Source of the DNA: Bacteroidaceae bacterium
GTDB lineage: Bacteria > Bacteroidota > Bacteroidia > Bacteroidales > Bacteroidaceae
Length of the DNA: 18,403 nt
Assembly: GCA_016284115.1 (NCBI GenBank)
Contig: JAEEOD010000208.1
Coordinates: 1-18,403 of the forward strand
Direction: 5' to 3'
Numbering within the stretch: position 1 is the first letter of the stretch; the number at the start of each line of letters is the position of its first letter. Below, in pieces: positions 1-8,369 of this stretch. The notes under the pieces are model-generated. The model was not told where the DNA came from. It did no database searches and saw only the letters and a list, made by a program, of their open reading frames with translations. The translations under genes and the position numbers were made by a program.

Positions 1-2641
1 CCTCAGCCAGTTCCTCGTGGTTCTTGTTGATAAACTCCTCGCTGGAGAAGGGACACTCCATGGCGAATACCTTGATGAACTGTTCCTTACAACCCTCGTA
101 GTCGTTCTGTTCGATGATGTTAACCACACGGTCCCAGATGGTGTTCGAAATGTCCATGCCAATGCGCTCACCCATCAAGGCGTGACGGCGCTTGCTATAC
201 ACCACGGTACGCTGTTTGTTCATCACATCATCGTAGTCGAGCAAGTGCTTACGGATACCAAAGTTATTCTCTTCCACTTTCTTCTGTGCATTCTCAATAG
301 AGCGGGTGATGAGGCTGTGCTCCAGTACCTCACCATCCTTGAATCCCATGCGGTCCATGAGATGAGCCACCTTTTCAGAAGCAAATTTGCGCATCAGATC
401 GTCTTCCAAGGAAACAAAGAATACTGATGAACCCGGATCTCCTTGACGACCAGAACGGCCTCTCAACTGACGGTCTACACGACGTGACTCATGGCGCTCA
501 GTACCAATGATAGCTAAACCACCAGCTTCGCGCACCTCAGGACTCAACTTGATATCAGTACCACGACCAGCCATGTTGGTGGCAATGGTAACAGTACTTG
601 TTTGACCAGCCTGTGCCACAATTTCAGCCTCACGTTGGTGCAACTTAGCATTCAGTACGTTGTGCTTAATTTTGCGCATAGCCAACATACGGCTCAAGGT
701 CTCAGAGATTTCAACTGAGGTGGTACCCACCAATACTGGGCGACCTTGATTAACCATATTCTCGATTTCTTCAATCACGGCCTTGTATTTCTCACGTTTA
801 GTCTTATAAACGCGATCGTTCATGTCTTTACGGATAACTGGACGGTTAGTCGGTATTACCACTACCTCTAACTTGTAAATATCCCAGAACTCGCCTTCTT
901 CTGTTTCTGCCGTACCAGTCATACCAGCCAGTTTGTGATACATACGGAAGTAGTTCTGCAAAGTGATGGTAGCAAAGGTTTGTGTGGCACCCTCAATCTT
1001 TACACGCTCTTTGGATTCTACAGCTTGGTGCAACCCATCTGACCAACGGCGACCTTCCATGATACGACCTGTCTGCTCGTCCACAATCTTTACCTCACCA
1101 TTGAGTACCACATAATCCACGTCGATTTCAAACATGGTGTAAGCCTTCAATAACTGGATAAGGGTATGTACACGTTCAGCCTTAGTAGAGTAAATGTTCA
1201 GCATCTCATCCTTTTTGGCCAGACGTTCTTCGTCATTCAAACTCTTGTCATTCTCCAATTCAGCCAATTGTGTCACTATGTCAGGTAGTACGAAGAAATC
1301 CGGTTCAGAAGTGTAGCTACTTAGTTCCTCAAAACCCTTATCAGTAAGCTCCACACTCTTCAGTTTCTCGTCAATTACGAAGTAAAGCGGGTCAGTTACC
1401 TCGTGCATACGCTTCATGTTCTGCTCCATATAGATTTCTTCGGTAGCCAGCATTCCAGTCTTAATGCCTTGTTCGCTTAAGAACTTAATCAAAGGCTTGT
1501 TCTTTGGTAATGCCTTATGGCTTCGATAGAGAGCCAGAAATCCATCTTCTACCTCTTTCTTGTCTTCTGAATAGATCAGTTTACGAGCTTCTGCCAAGTA
1601 TTTGGTAGCCAAGTCGCGCTGTTTAGCTACGAGACGTTCTACAAAAGGACGGAAATCCTCGAACAGTTTGGTGTCTGCATTCTGAGGAATAGGACCAGAT
1701 ATAATAAGAGGAGTACGTGCATCATCAATCAATACAGAGTCCACCTCATCGACAATGGCGTAGTTGTGCATACGTTGTACTAAGTCTTGTGGACGAGTGG
1801 CCATGTTGTCACGTAAGTAGTCGAAACCAAACTCGTTATTAGTTCCGAAAGTAATATCGGCCAAATATGCATTGCGACGAGCTATTGAGTTAGGCTGGTG
1901 CTTGTCGATACAATCGACACTCAGCCCGTGGAACATGTAAAGAGGACCCATCCATTCGGCATCTCGTTTTGCCAAATAGTCGTTTACAGTTACCACATGT
2001 ACACCATTTCCAGTTAAGGCGTTGAGGAATACAGGCAGGGTAGCCACAAGGGTCTTACCTTCACCTGTTGCCATCTCAGCAATCTTGCCTTGATGTAGTA
2101 CTACACCACCGATCAGCTGAACGTCATAGTGTACCATGTTCCATGTCGTCTCATTACCACCAGCCACCCAGTGGTTCTGATAGATGGCTTTATCGCCCTC
2201 AATTCGTACAAAATCATGGGTGGTTGCCAAGTCACGATCAAAGTCGGTAGCTGTAACCACTATTTCTTCATTTTCAGAGAAACGCTTAGCTGTTTCCTTT
2301 ACGATGGCGAATACCTGAGGCAACACCTCATTAAGTTTTTCCTCAAAGAGATCAAGTATCTCTTTCTCTATCTTGTCGATTTGCGCGAAGATAGGTTCGC
2401 GGTTTTCTAATTCAGTTTCTTCAATCTTAGCTTTCAGTTCATCAATCTTGGCACGTTTTTCAATAGCAGAATCCTGTACATAACGTCTAATTTCCTGCGT
2501 CTTTGCACGTAGAGAATCGTTATCAAGTTGTTCAATTTCTGGTGAGGCAGCCTTGATTTTGTCAATCCAAGGCTTGATTTCCCTCATGTCTTTCTGCGAC
2601 TTGTTGCCGAAGATTTTTGTCAAAAAATCATTAAATCCCAT
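1..2641 (-). CDS. secA: Preprotein translocase ATPase SecA, 3' end outside window
   Basis: SecA is the cytoplasmic ATPase that pushes unfolded preproteins through SecYEG. About 880 codons are visible, read leftward from an ATG at 2641; the C-terminal part lies outside the window. The N-terminus ([14 protein letters not shown]) is typical of SecA. Walker A (ATGEGKT) is near residues 191-197 and the DEVD box near 297. Further SecA signatures follow: a [14 protein letters not shown] motif, GRRWSDG near residue 528, and GRQGDPGSS in the second nucleotide-binding domain. Compared with E. coli SecA, two inserted stretches precede the Walker A motif: a charged helical one near residues 56-105 and another near 122-170. 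Such insertions are usual in Bacteroidetes. No frameshift was found in the parts translated. It is co-directional with the two upstream genes but has its own -7 box. Confidence 0.97.
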   Translation of the reverse strand, partial: MGFNDFLTKIFGNKSQKDMREIKPWIDKIKAASPEIEQLDNDSLRAKTQEIRRYVQDSAIEKRAKIDELKAKIEETELENREPIFAQIDKIEKEILDLFEEKLNEVLPQVFAIVKETAKRFSENEEIVVTATDFDRDLATTHDFVRIEGDKAIYQNHWVAGGNETTWNMVHYDVQLIGGVVLHQGKIAEMATGEGKTLVATLPVFLNALTGNGVHVVTVNDYLAKRDAEWMGPLYMFHGLSVDCIDKHQPNSIARRNAYLADITFGTNNEFGFDYLRDNMATRPQDLVQRMHNYAIVDEVDSVLIDDARTPLIISGPIPQNADTKLFEDFRPFVERLVAKQRDLATKYLAEARKLIYSEDKKEVEDGFLALYRSHKALPKNKPLIKFLSEQGIKTGMLATEEIYMEQNMKRMHEVTDPLYFVIDEKLKSVELTDKGFEELSSYTSEPDFFVLPDIVTQLAELENDKSLNDEERLAKKDEMLNIYSTKAERVHTLIQLLKAYTMFEIDVDYVVLNGEVKIVDEQTGRIMEGRRWSDGLHQAVESKERVKIEGATQTFATITLQNYFRMYHKLAGMTGTAETEEGEFWDIYKLEVVVIPTNRPVIRKDMNDRVYKTKREKYKAVIEEIENMVNQGRPVLVGTTSVEISETLSRMLAMRKIKHNVLNAKLHQREAEIVAQAGQTSTVTIATNMAGRGTDIKLSPEVREAGGLAIIGTERHESRRVDRQLRGRSGRQGDPGSSVFFVSLEDDLMRKFASEKVAHLMDRMGFKDGEVLEHSLITRSIENAQKKVEENNFGIRKHLLDYDDVMNKQRTVVYSKRRHALMGERIGMDISNTIWDRVVNIIEQNDYEGCKEQFIKVFAMECPFSSEEFINKNHEELAE

Positions 2642-2698
2642 TATGTTATCTTTTTATTATTTCGTTGAAACAAATGTGTATTCTTTGCATTCAAACTG

Positions 2699-2706
2699 CA
2701 AAGGTA
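2699..2706 (-). promoter_or_regulatory. Bacteroidetes-type -7 box of secA
   Basis: On the minus strand this reads TACCTTTG, a full match to the Bacteroidetes -7 consensus TAnnTTTG. It lies 58 bases upstream of the secA ATG. Transcription would start near 2690, giving a leader of about 50 nt. No convincing TTTG -33 element is seen at the expected 19-21 base spacing. Confidence 0.55.
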
Positions 2707-2821
2707 CACTTTTTTGCTGACTTATCAGCCTATTTTTAGAAAAAATAGCTTATTCTGCTCGTTGAAACACCACTAGCGGCCGTTGGGGAGTAAGAATGAA
2801 AGAGAAAAGGTTTCGTTCTGT

Positions 2822-4306
2822 TTATTCTGCCAACGGTAGTAGTGAACAGCCATTGGGAGCACGAATGTGGATAGTATTTGCAATGGTAGGAGCGATTCGT
2901 TCTGCTACCACTGGAGTATTGATAGTTGCTGCCTTAAAGGAAGGATGAAGAATAATGAATGGCGCAGGTGTAACAGATTTACTCACAGTCTTTTTTTCTT
3001 GTGTCTGCTCATCTACAATTTGCCATCCTGGCAATACTTCGATAACCAAATCTCCAGAACGTTTATTGTGGTAACCGTTGCGACTGCGCTCAGTACGTTC
3101 TGAGTAGGGTGCCAATAACAGACGATTAGCCGAATAGACCTCGTTTACACCACTGAACTGCACCAAAAACTCTGAAGCTTTCTGCTGGATATCTGCCAAA
3201 TCGAGACGTTTGTTTTCTATCAACTTGTGGTTGAGGAATATTTGTTGGTCATAGAAGTTCTCTACATATTCCCCTTCGCCATAAGTGGCCATGAGAAACA
3301 TGTTCAACAAGGTGGCACAACGATTGAGATAGAACTCTCCTGAAGGAATGTTATATGTTGTAAGATCTTGATATACAGGATCAGTAAATCCTGTAGACGA
3401 GACGCACAACAATACATGACTCATACCTACCTTGTGCTCTAACATGTCAAGAAGGTTGCCAAGGCAGTTATCGATATTGGTATAAATACCTTGAATTTCC
3501 TGTTTAACTATTTGTAGAGGTTGATGCTGGTATGTGCCTGCATAATAAGTGAGTGCAAGGAAGTCAATTGTCTCGTCTCTGCCTATATTACTCTGAGTAA
3601 GTAACTCCTCTGTCAATCGGTTTACTTCATCATTTACAGTAGGTGATGTGAGCAAGTGACGATAGCGGTTCACTTGATCTTTATCCTTGACTCTAAGGTC
3701 AGGACCTTGCCGGGTGTTATAGTCATTTAGCCACCAGGGGAAGTCTTTGTAATATGTAGTACTACACCACTTACCAGTTTCGGAATTAATCCAGAAAGCA
3801 CAATTAGCAGCATGGCCTGCAGAAAGAATGGCAGCATCACGGAAAGGAGCCACCGAATAGATTATAGCTTGATTGTTGGTAGCTATCTTTAGTTCGTCTG
3901 GCAAGGTAGAAGAGAGCAACAGAGAAGCAGAGGAGTTCTCGTTCGTGTTGTTGCCCATGAAAGATATGTCATCAACACAATTACGAGGCCTGCCAGTTTC
4001 TCGATCTAACCATTCATTACTAATGATGCCATTTACTGAAGGTGTAGTACCTGAGTAGATGGCAGCTATGGCTGAAGCTCTGTCTTTTGCATCAAAAGAA
4101 AATTGCACCTGACGGTACACCTTACCATCGCGCATGAGCCTCTTGAACCCTTGAGACCCATAATAAGGTGAGAAGGCATCAATATAGTCACTACGCAACT
4201 GGTCGATGGTAAGCGATACCACCAATCGTGTTTGGGCAGATGCTTCTTGCACTTGCCAGCCTCCTATTGTTAGGACTAATATGGTTGCCAATAACTCTTT
4301 TTTCAT
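2822..4306 (-). CDS. Alkaline phosphatase superfamily protein, probable pseudoenzyme (PafA-like scaffold)
   Basis: A 494-residue exported protein with signal peptide MKKELLATILVLTIGGW...ASAQ. The start at 4306 is chosen because it begins the signal peptide and forms an ATGA overlap with the upstream gene's stop. A longer reading from 4411 only adds codons that overlap that gene. The fold family is recognisable: IDQLRSDY near residue 35, YSGTTPSVNGI at 84-94, then NEWLDRETGRP, and KRSGDLVIEVLPGW at 415-428, all as in PafA-like/type I phosphodiesterase proteins. By hand alignment to PafA motifs the catalytic residues are replaced: the nucleophile Thr position is Arg76, the metal-binding D...H pair becomes Tyr254 and Thr258, and the DH pair becomes Ser304-Thr305. 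The C-terminal HGS...D-HVP segment is not recognisable. Asp35 remains. It is probably inactive as a phosphatase and may act as a binding or scaffold partner of the Lnb-like protein. Family membership is seen; the function is inferred. Confidence 0.85.
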   Translation of the reverse strand: MKKELLATILVLTIGGWQVQEASAQTRLVVSLTIDQLRSDYIDAFSPYYGSQGFKRLMRDGKVYRQVQFSFDAKDRASAIAAIYSGTTPSVNGIISNEWLDRETGRPRNCVDDISFMGNNTNENSSASLLLSSTLPDELKIATNNQAIIYSVAPFRDAAILSAGHAANCAFWINSETGKWCSTTYYKDFPWWLNDYNTRQGPDLRVKDKDQVNRYRHLLTSPTVNDEVNRLTEELLTQSNIGRDETIDFLALTYYAGTYQHQPLQIVKQEIQGIYTNIDNCLGNLLDMLEHKVGMSHVLLCVSSTGFTDPVYQDLTTYNIPSGEFYLNRCATLLNMFLMATYGEGEYVENFYDQQIFLNHKLIENKRLDLADIQQKASEFLVQFSGVNEVYSANRLLLAPYSERTERSRNGYHNKRSGDLVIEVLPGWQIVDEQTQEKKTVSKSVTPAPFIILHPSFKAATINTPVVAERIAPTIANTIHIRAPNGCSLLPLAE

Positions 4307-5571
4307 CCTCTTTGGGGTAGTGACAACAGCCAATTGCTTGCTGAACGTACAAGCAAACATAGTGCCAAAGGAAATACAGCGAGCGGAAATCTTTGTGGAA
4401 TTATCGCCCACAAAATTATAAATAGTGTTAATTCTATAGTCAATGCCATCAAATAGCGGCTTCTCTGCATTTTTCTGACTTTCCTAATGAACCATGGCAA
4501 TAAAAATAGATGCAGAGGATGGAATAAAAATAATAGATAATTGGGGCTTACTGTCGGGTGTTCTGAAAAGGACGCTAAAAAGGCAAGTAGACATCCAGCA
4601 ACACCAACTGTAGCAAATAAGATGAGGTCAAATCCCCACATACTTTTACGAGAACGTATCTCGTAAATGGTGAGAACCGTTGTCACAATGAATAAGAACG
4701 TAGCACAGCGGAAAGGGGTAAATGGGGTATCTTGACGCATTTTGTCAGCTTCGGGTATGACAACTAACTCTCGGCTTTCAGCCACTAAGGGCTTGGCTTT
4801 GCTATTCTGTTCCCCAATAGGGGACTGTCTTAAAACGTCTGTTTCCATATCAGGAACAGTCATTGCTGAGGCGAAAAACATCTCAAGATACAGAGGAATA
4901 AACATCATCATCCTACGTGATATCGGCTTGTCAGCCTCACTGCCTAAACACAAATCTATGCCAAATTGTGACCAAGCATTGTAGGTAGTATACTCATGAA
5001 CGATACTTCGAAAAGATTTGCCAGTATCTGTACTTAACATATCCTCTTTATATTTTATTTCTCTTTGCAAGCACTTCTCTATTAAGTCTCTTGGTCGAGT
5101 GGCACAATTGTCGTAGAAGAAATTATAACGATATACACGGTTCTGTGGCTTGTAGTTCTCGTTCAGTAAACCTATCAAGATATTTTTCTCGTCTACACTG
5201 AGATTTAGCACCTGTTCTCGCACATCTCGATGACAATAGGCATACCAATCTACAAAATCTTGGTAGGATTGAATGCCCAACAAGTAATCAGTTTGTCCTA
5301 ATGTGAATCGTAAGGCAAAATTGGGGGTATTGAAACTGAAAATGCCATAATTATAAATAAAATCAATGTTGCGAAAGTCATTTTTCATACGTATGGCTGT
5401 ATGGCCAAACTGGTTGTACACCTCCACACCTGGACCACAAGTAATGAGACTCACCTGCCACGTGTCAGCAGTATCTGTTGGCAGTGCCAACGAACGGGTC
5501 TGTGCAAAGGTGTTGACTCCGCATAAAAGTATCAACAGCCATAAGCCATATTTCAGTTTTATTTGTCTCAT
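4303..5571 (-). CDS. lnb: DUF4105 / Lnb N-terminal domain membrane protein, likely lipoprotein N-acyltransferase
   Basis: A 422-residue inner-membrane protein. It starts with a signal-like segment (residues 7-24, ending NTFAQ). A periplasmic domain of the DUF4105/Lnb type follows, with the conserved QFGHTAIR (His57), YNYGIFSF and FFYDNCATRPRDL (Asn155-Cys156) motifs; His57 and Cys156 are candidate catalytic residues. The C-terminal half has about five membrane segments near residues 288-304, 314-334, 344-362, 372-391 and 394-410. Members with this layout in Bacteroides are reported to add the third acyl chain to the N-terminal Cys of lipoproteins, since these bacteria lack classical Lnt. From memory of the family this fits, but DUF4105 paralogues exist, so the exact activity is inferred. 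It is the first gene of a minus-strand set; its stop overlaps the next start by ATGA, suggesting translational coupling. Confidence 0.8.
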   Translation of the reverse strand: MRQIKLKYGLWLLILLCGVNTFAQTRSLALPTDTADTWQVSLITCGPGVEVYNQFGHTAIRMKNDFRNIDFIYNYGIFSFNTPNFALRFTLGQTDYLLGIQSYQDFVDWYAYCHRDVREQVLNLSVDEKNILIGLLNENYKPQNRVYRYNFFYDNCATRPRDLIEKCLQREIKYKEDMLSTDTGKSFRSIVHEYTTYNAWSQFGIDLCLGSEADKPISRRMMMFIPLYLEMFFASAMTVPDMETDVLRQSPIGEQNSKAKPLVAESRELVVIPEADKMRQDTPFTPFRCATFLFIVTTVLTIYEIRSRKSMWGFDLILFATVGVAGCLLAFLASFSEHPTVSPNYLLFLFHPLHLFLLPWFIRKVRKMQRSRYLMALTIELTLFIILWAIIPQRFPLAVFPLALCLLVRSASNWLLSLPQRG

Positions 5572-5578
5572 TTGGGTA

Positions 5579-5586
5579 CAAAGATA
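5579..5586 (-). promoter_or_regulatory. Candidate -7 box of the lnb-like gene, very close to its ATG
   Basis: On the minus strand this reads TATCTTTG, a full TAnnTTTG match. It ends only 7 bases before the ATG at 5571, so the transcript would be leaderless or nearly so. No clear -33 TTTG is seen upstream. No better box was found in the divergent 158-base intergenic region. Confidence 0.4.
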
Positions 5587-5648
5587 ATGTAATCCACAGA
5601 ATTTTTATCTCACTTTTGTTTTTTTAACGGCATTAAGGACAAAAAACT

Positions 5649-5679
5649 TTTGTTACATGAAATAAAAGTTGCATCTTTG
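5649..5679 (+). promoter_or_regulatory. Promoter of the envelope gene run (-33/-7)
   Basis: TTTG at 5649-5652 is followed by a 19-base spacer and CATCTTTG at 5672-5679. This is one mismatch from the -7 consensus TAnnTTTG with ideal spacing to the -33 element. Transcription would start near 5685, about 45 nt before the ATG at 5730. It faces away from the lnb-like gene in a shared intergenic region. Confidence 0.6.
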
Positions 5680-5729
5680 CAAACGAATTTCTATCTTTAA
5701 TGGATTGTATACGAATATTAAGTAGAAAA

Positions 5730-7007
5730 ATGAAATATAAACCAACGCTTTTGACGACGATGCTCTTCCTGATTTCAGGAGTAGCTATTGCTCAAAACAA
5801 CACAAATTCGCCTTACAGCCGTTATGGTTACGGTCAGCTGGCAGAACAAGGTGCAAGTAATAGTAGGGCTATGGGTGGTGTGGCTTATGGTCTGAGAGAT
5901 AAGGCACACACCAACTTTGCCAACCCTGCATCATATACAGCTGTTGACTCTCTTACTTTTATTTTTGAGGGGGGCATGTCGTTGCAGAATACCAATTTTG
6001 ACAACGGTATCAACAAAATAAATGCAAAGAATACCAGTCTTGACTATCTGTCCATGCACTTCCGAATAGGTACCAACTTTGGTATGAGTATGGGTTTGCT
6101 CCCTTATGCCAATGTTGGTTACGATATGAAAAATGAAACTAAGGATGCAGTGGATAATGAGAAAACTTATGTCACAAATTACTTCGGTGAAGGTGGTTTA
6201 CACCAAGCTTATGTAGGTTTAGCATATAAAATTAGCCGAAAATTTTCAATTGGTGCAAATATTTCTTATCTTTGGGGTGACGTTGAACACGCAATGATGC
6301 TTATCTTCCCGTATAATTCCGATGCGTACGGCGTTATGAAACGTGATCATGTGGGCATCAATAGTATGAAAATTGACATAGGCGCGCAATACTCCTATCA
6401 GTTTGGCAAGAAACATTTTGCCACTTTTGGTGCAGTATTTTCGCCAGGATATAATTTAACTAATACAACCTACATCCAAGAAATAGTAGGAAGTTCGAAC
6501 GCTATTTTAAATGCAAGTTCTAGTGGTTTGTCTTCAAAACAAACTGACTTAGACGTGAAGAACGGTATTCCTATGTCTTTTGGAGTTGGTGTTGCCTATA
6601 TCTATGATGGACGACTGACAGTAGGAATGGATGTCACATACCAGCAATGGAGTAAGGTATCGTTTATGGGTAACAAAGACGCGTTCGTTGACAGAACTAA
6701 GATAGCTGTAGGAGCAGAATTTCAGCCTGACCCAATAGGCAGAAGCCTCTTGAAAAGAATCAAGTACAGGGCTGGTGCCTATTATAACGCTCCTTATTAT
6801 AAACTCGATGGCGTTAGGGCTTCGAAAGAGTGGGGCGTTTCGGCTGGTCTATCAGTGCCTATACGGTCTCGCTCTTACTTCAATATTTCTGCGCAATATG
6901 GTAGAGTGAATGGTCAGACAGTCAACTTTATTAATGAGAACCAGTTGAGGGTAAATATTGGTGTTACGTTCAACGAACGATGGTTCTATAAAACAAGAGT
7001 GAATTGA
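5730..7007 (+). CDS. FadL/OmpP1-like outer membrane beta-barrel protein
   Basis: A 425-residue exported protein, start at 5730 because it opens directly into signal peptide MKYKPTLLTTMLFLISGVAIAQ. An in-frame ATG at 5700 would add ten residues ahead of the signal and is less likely. After the signal come SPYSRYGYGQL, SRAMGGVAYG and NFANPASYTAVD, motifs common to Bacteroidetes porins of the FadL/OmpP1 type. The rest alternates aromatic and glycine-rich strands, as expected of a transmembrane barrel, and ends in NERWFYKTRVN. The substrate cannot be told from sequence; FadL relatives take up hydrophobic compounds. It is first in a plus-strand envelope run, and its TGA is 27 bases before the next ATG. 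Confidence 0.82.
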   Translation: MKYKPTLLTTMLFLISGVAIAQNNTNSPYSRYGYGQLAEQGASNSRAMGGVAYGLRDKAHTNFANPASYTAVDSLTFIFEGGMSLQNTNFDNGINKINAKNTSLDYLSMHFRIGTNFGMSMGLLPYANVGYDMKNETKDAVDNEKTYVTNYFGEGGLHQAYVGLAYKISRKFSIGANISYLWGDVEHAMMLIFPYNSDAYGVMKRDHVGINSMKIDIGAQYSYQFGKKHFATFGAVFSPGYNLTNTTYIQEIVGSSNAILNASSSGLSSKQTDLDVKNGIPMSFGVGVAYIYDGRLTVGMDVTYQQWSKVSFMGNKDAFVDRTKIAVGAEFQPDPIGRSLLKRIKYRAGAYYNAPYYKLDGVRASKEWGVSAGLSVPIRSRSYFNISAQYGRVNGQTVNFINENQLRVNIGVTFNERWFYKTRVN

Positions 7008-7033
7008 AAATTAATAATAACACTTTAAATTTA

Positions 7034-8359
7034 ATGGCAATGAAAATTAAGAATTTACTTGCAATCGTCCTCCTCGTTGGAGGTTTCAGCACTGCTTTCG
7101 CTCAGAGCCAGGAGTGCATCACCAATAGTTCTATTGGTCACGAGGCTGTAAAGGCAAAGAATTATGCTGATGCTTATGAGCCTACCAAGGCTGTCATCAA
7201 GGAATGTCCTACGATGAAGTATTACACCTTCACCGATATGATTGATATTCTGCAATCTTTCTTGAGCACTAACCAGAAGGGTACTGCAGAGTATCAGAAG
7301 TTTTTTGATGAGCTGATGAATCTTTATGATCTGCGTACCAAATATCTGCCTGAGTTCAGAGCTAAAGGTACCAAAGTTAAGTCTGATGCTGCCGCATTGG
7401 CTGATAAAGCTGCTGACTACCTGACTTACGCACCAGAACCAAACCATAAGATTGCTTATCAGTGGTTCAAGGAATCAGTTCAGGGTGATGGTGTTAACAC
7501 TAAGGCTTCTACTATTATGAACTTCCTCAATGAGTCAATGGCAGTTATGAAAGCTGACCAGTCTCACAGTAATCAGTTCCTGGATGACTATCTTTGGGCA
7601 TCTGATTTGACTGACCAAGCTATTGCAGCAGCAGCAGATGACAAGGCTAAGGAGAATATGGAAGCTGCTAAGCAAAATGTTCTTGCCGTATTCATTAACA
7701 GTGGTATGGCTGACTGCGAGACTTTGCAGAACGTATTTGGTCCTCAGGTTGAGCAGAACAAGAGCAATGAAGCTTTCTTGAAGAACACCATCGCTATCCT
7801 GCGTATGATGAAGTGTAACGAAAGCGAAGTGTACTTCACCGCATCTGACTACATGTATCGCATTAATCCAACTGCTGACGCAGCTAACGGTGTAGCTTAC
7901 ATGTACTTCAAGAAGGGCGAATATGAAACTGCTGTTAAGTATTTTGACGAAGCTCTTCAGTTGGAGTCTGACAATGCTAAGAAGGCTGAAATCGCTTACG
8001 CTATCGCAGCTTCTCTGTCAACTATCAAGCAGTGGGGCAATGCTAAGAGATATACTCAGCAGGCTATCAGTTTCCGCGATGATTGGGGTGCACCTCATAT
8101 CCTGATGGCTCAGATCTACGCTGCTAATCCTAACTGGAGCGACGAGCGTTCACTCAATGCTTGCACCTATTATGTATGCGTTGACCGCTTGCAGCGTGCC
8201 AAGACTTTGGATCCAAGTTGCGCTGAGCAGGCTGACGAGTTGATCCGCACTTATTCTCGCTACTTCCCGAAGTCTGAAGACCTGTTCATGCAGGGCCTGA
8301 AGAAGGGTGACCGCGTCACAGTAGGTGGCTTGGTTGGTGAGACTACCACTATCCGCTAA
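7034..8359 (+). CDS. Secreted tetratricopeptide-repeat protein
   Basis: A 441-residue protein with signal peptide MAMKIKNLLAIVLLVGGFSTAFAQ. The start is 7034; ATG at 7040 would remove two residues and is equally plausible. A TTG at 7004 is rejected because it lies before the signal peptide and overlaps the previous stop. The mature part is largely helical, with two clear TPR units near residues 283-316 (ANGVAYMYFKKGEYETAVKY) and 317-350, and weaker repeats before them. The end (FPKSEDLFMQGLKKGD..TVGGLVGETTTIR) resembles the conserved tail of a Bacteroidetes family commonly found beside OmpP1-like and LptC genes. It probably acts in the periplasm as a protein-binding scaffold for envelope assembly; the partner is unknown. 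Confidence 0.85.
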   Translation: MAMKIKNLLAIVLLVGGFSTAFAQSQECITNSSIGHEAVKAKNYADAYEPTKAVIKECPTMKYYTFTDMIDILQSFLSTNQKGTAEYQKFFDELMNLYDLRTKYLPEFRAKGTKVKSDAAALADKAADYLTYAPEPNHKIAYQWFKESVQGDGVNTKASTIMNFLNESMAVMKADQSHSNQFLDDYLWASDLTDQAIAAAADDKAKENMEAAKQNVLAVFINSGMADCETLQNVFGPQVEQNKSNEAFLKNTIAILRMMKCNESEVYFTASDYMYRINPTADAANGVAYMYFKKGEYETAVKYFDEALQLESDNAKKAEIAYAIAASLSTIKQWGNAKRYTQQAISFRDDWGAPHILMAQIYAANPNWSDERSLNACTYYVCVDRLQRAKTLDPSCAEQADELIRTYSRYFPKSEDLFMQGLKKGDRVTVGGLVGETTTIR

Positions 8360-8369
8360 TGAAACCTTT

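Noticed and set aside
17..427. Open frame of 136 codons on the plus strand
   Set aside because: It is antisense to secA, whose reading frame is continuous and motif-rich here.
2716..2748. Two adjacent hairpins (2716-2729 and 2730-2748) between the phosphatase-like gene and secA
   Set aside because: Read in the minus direction neither is followed by a T-run, and the second stem is almost all A/T, so they are not convincing terminators.
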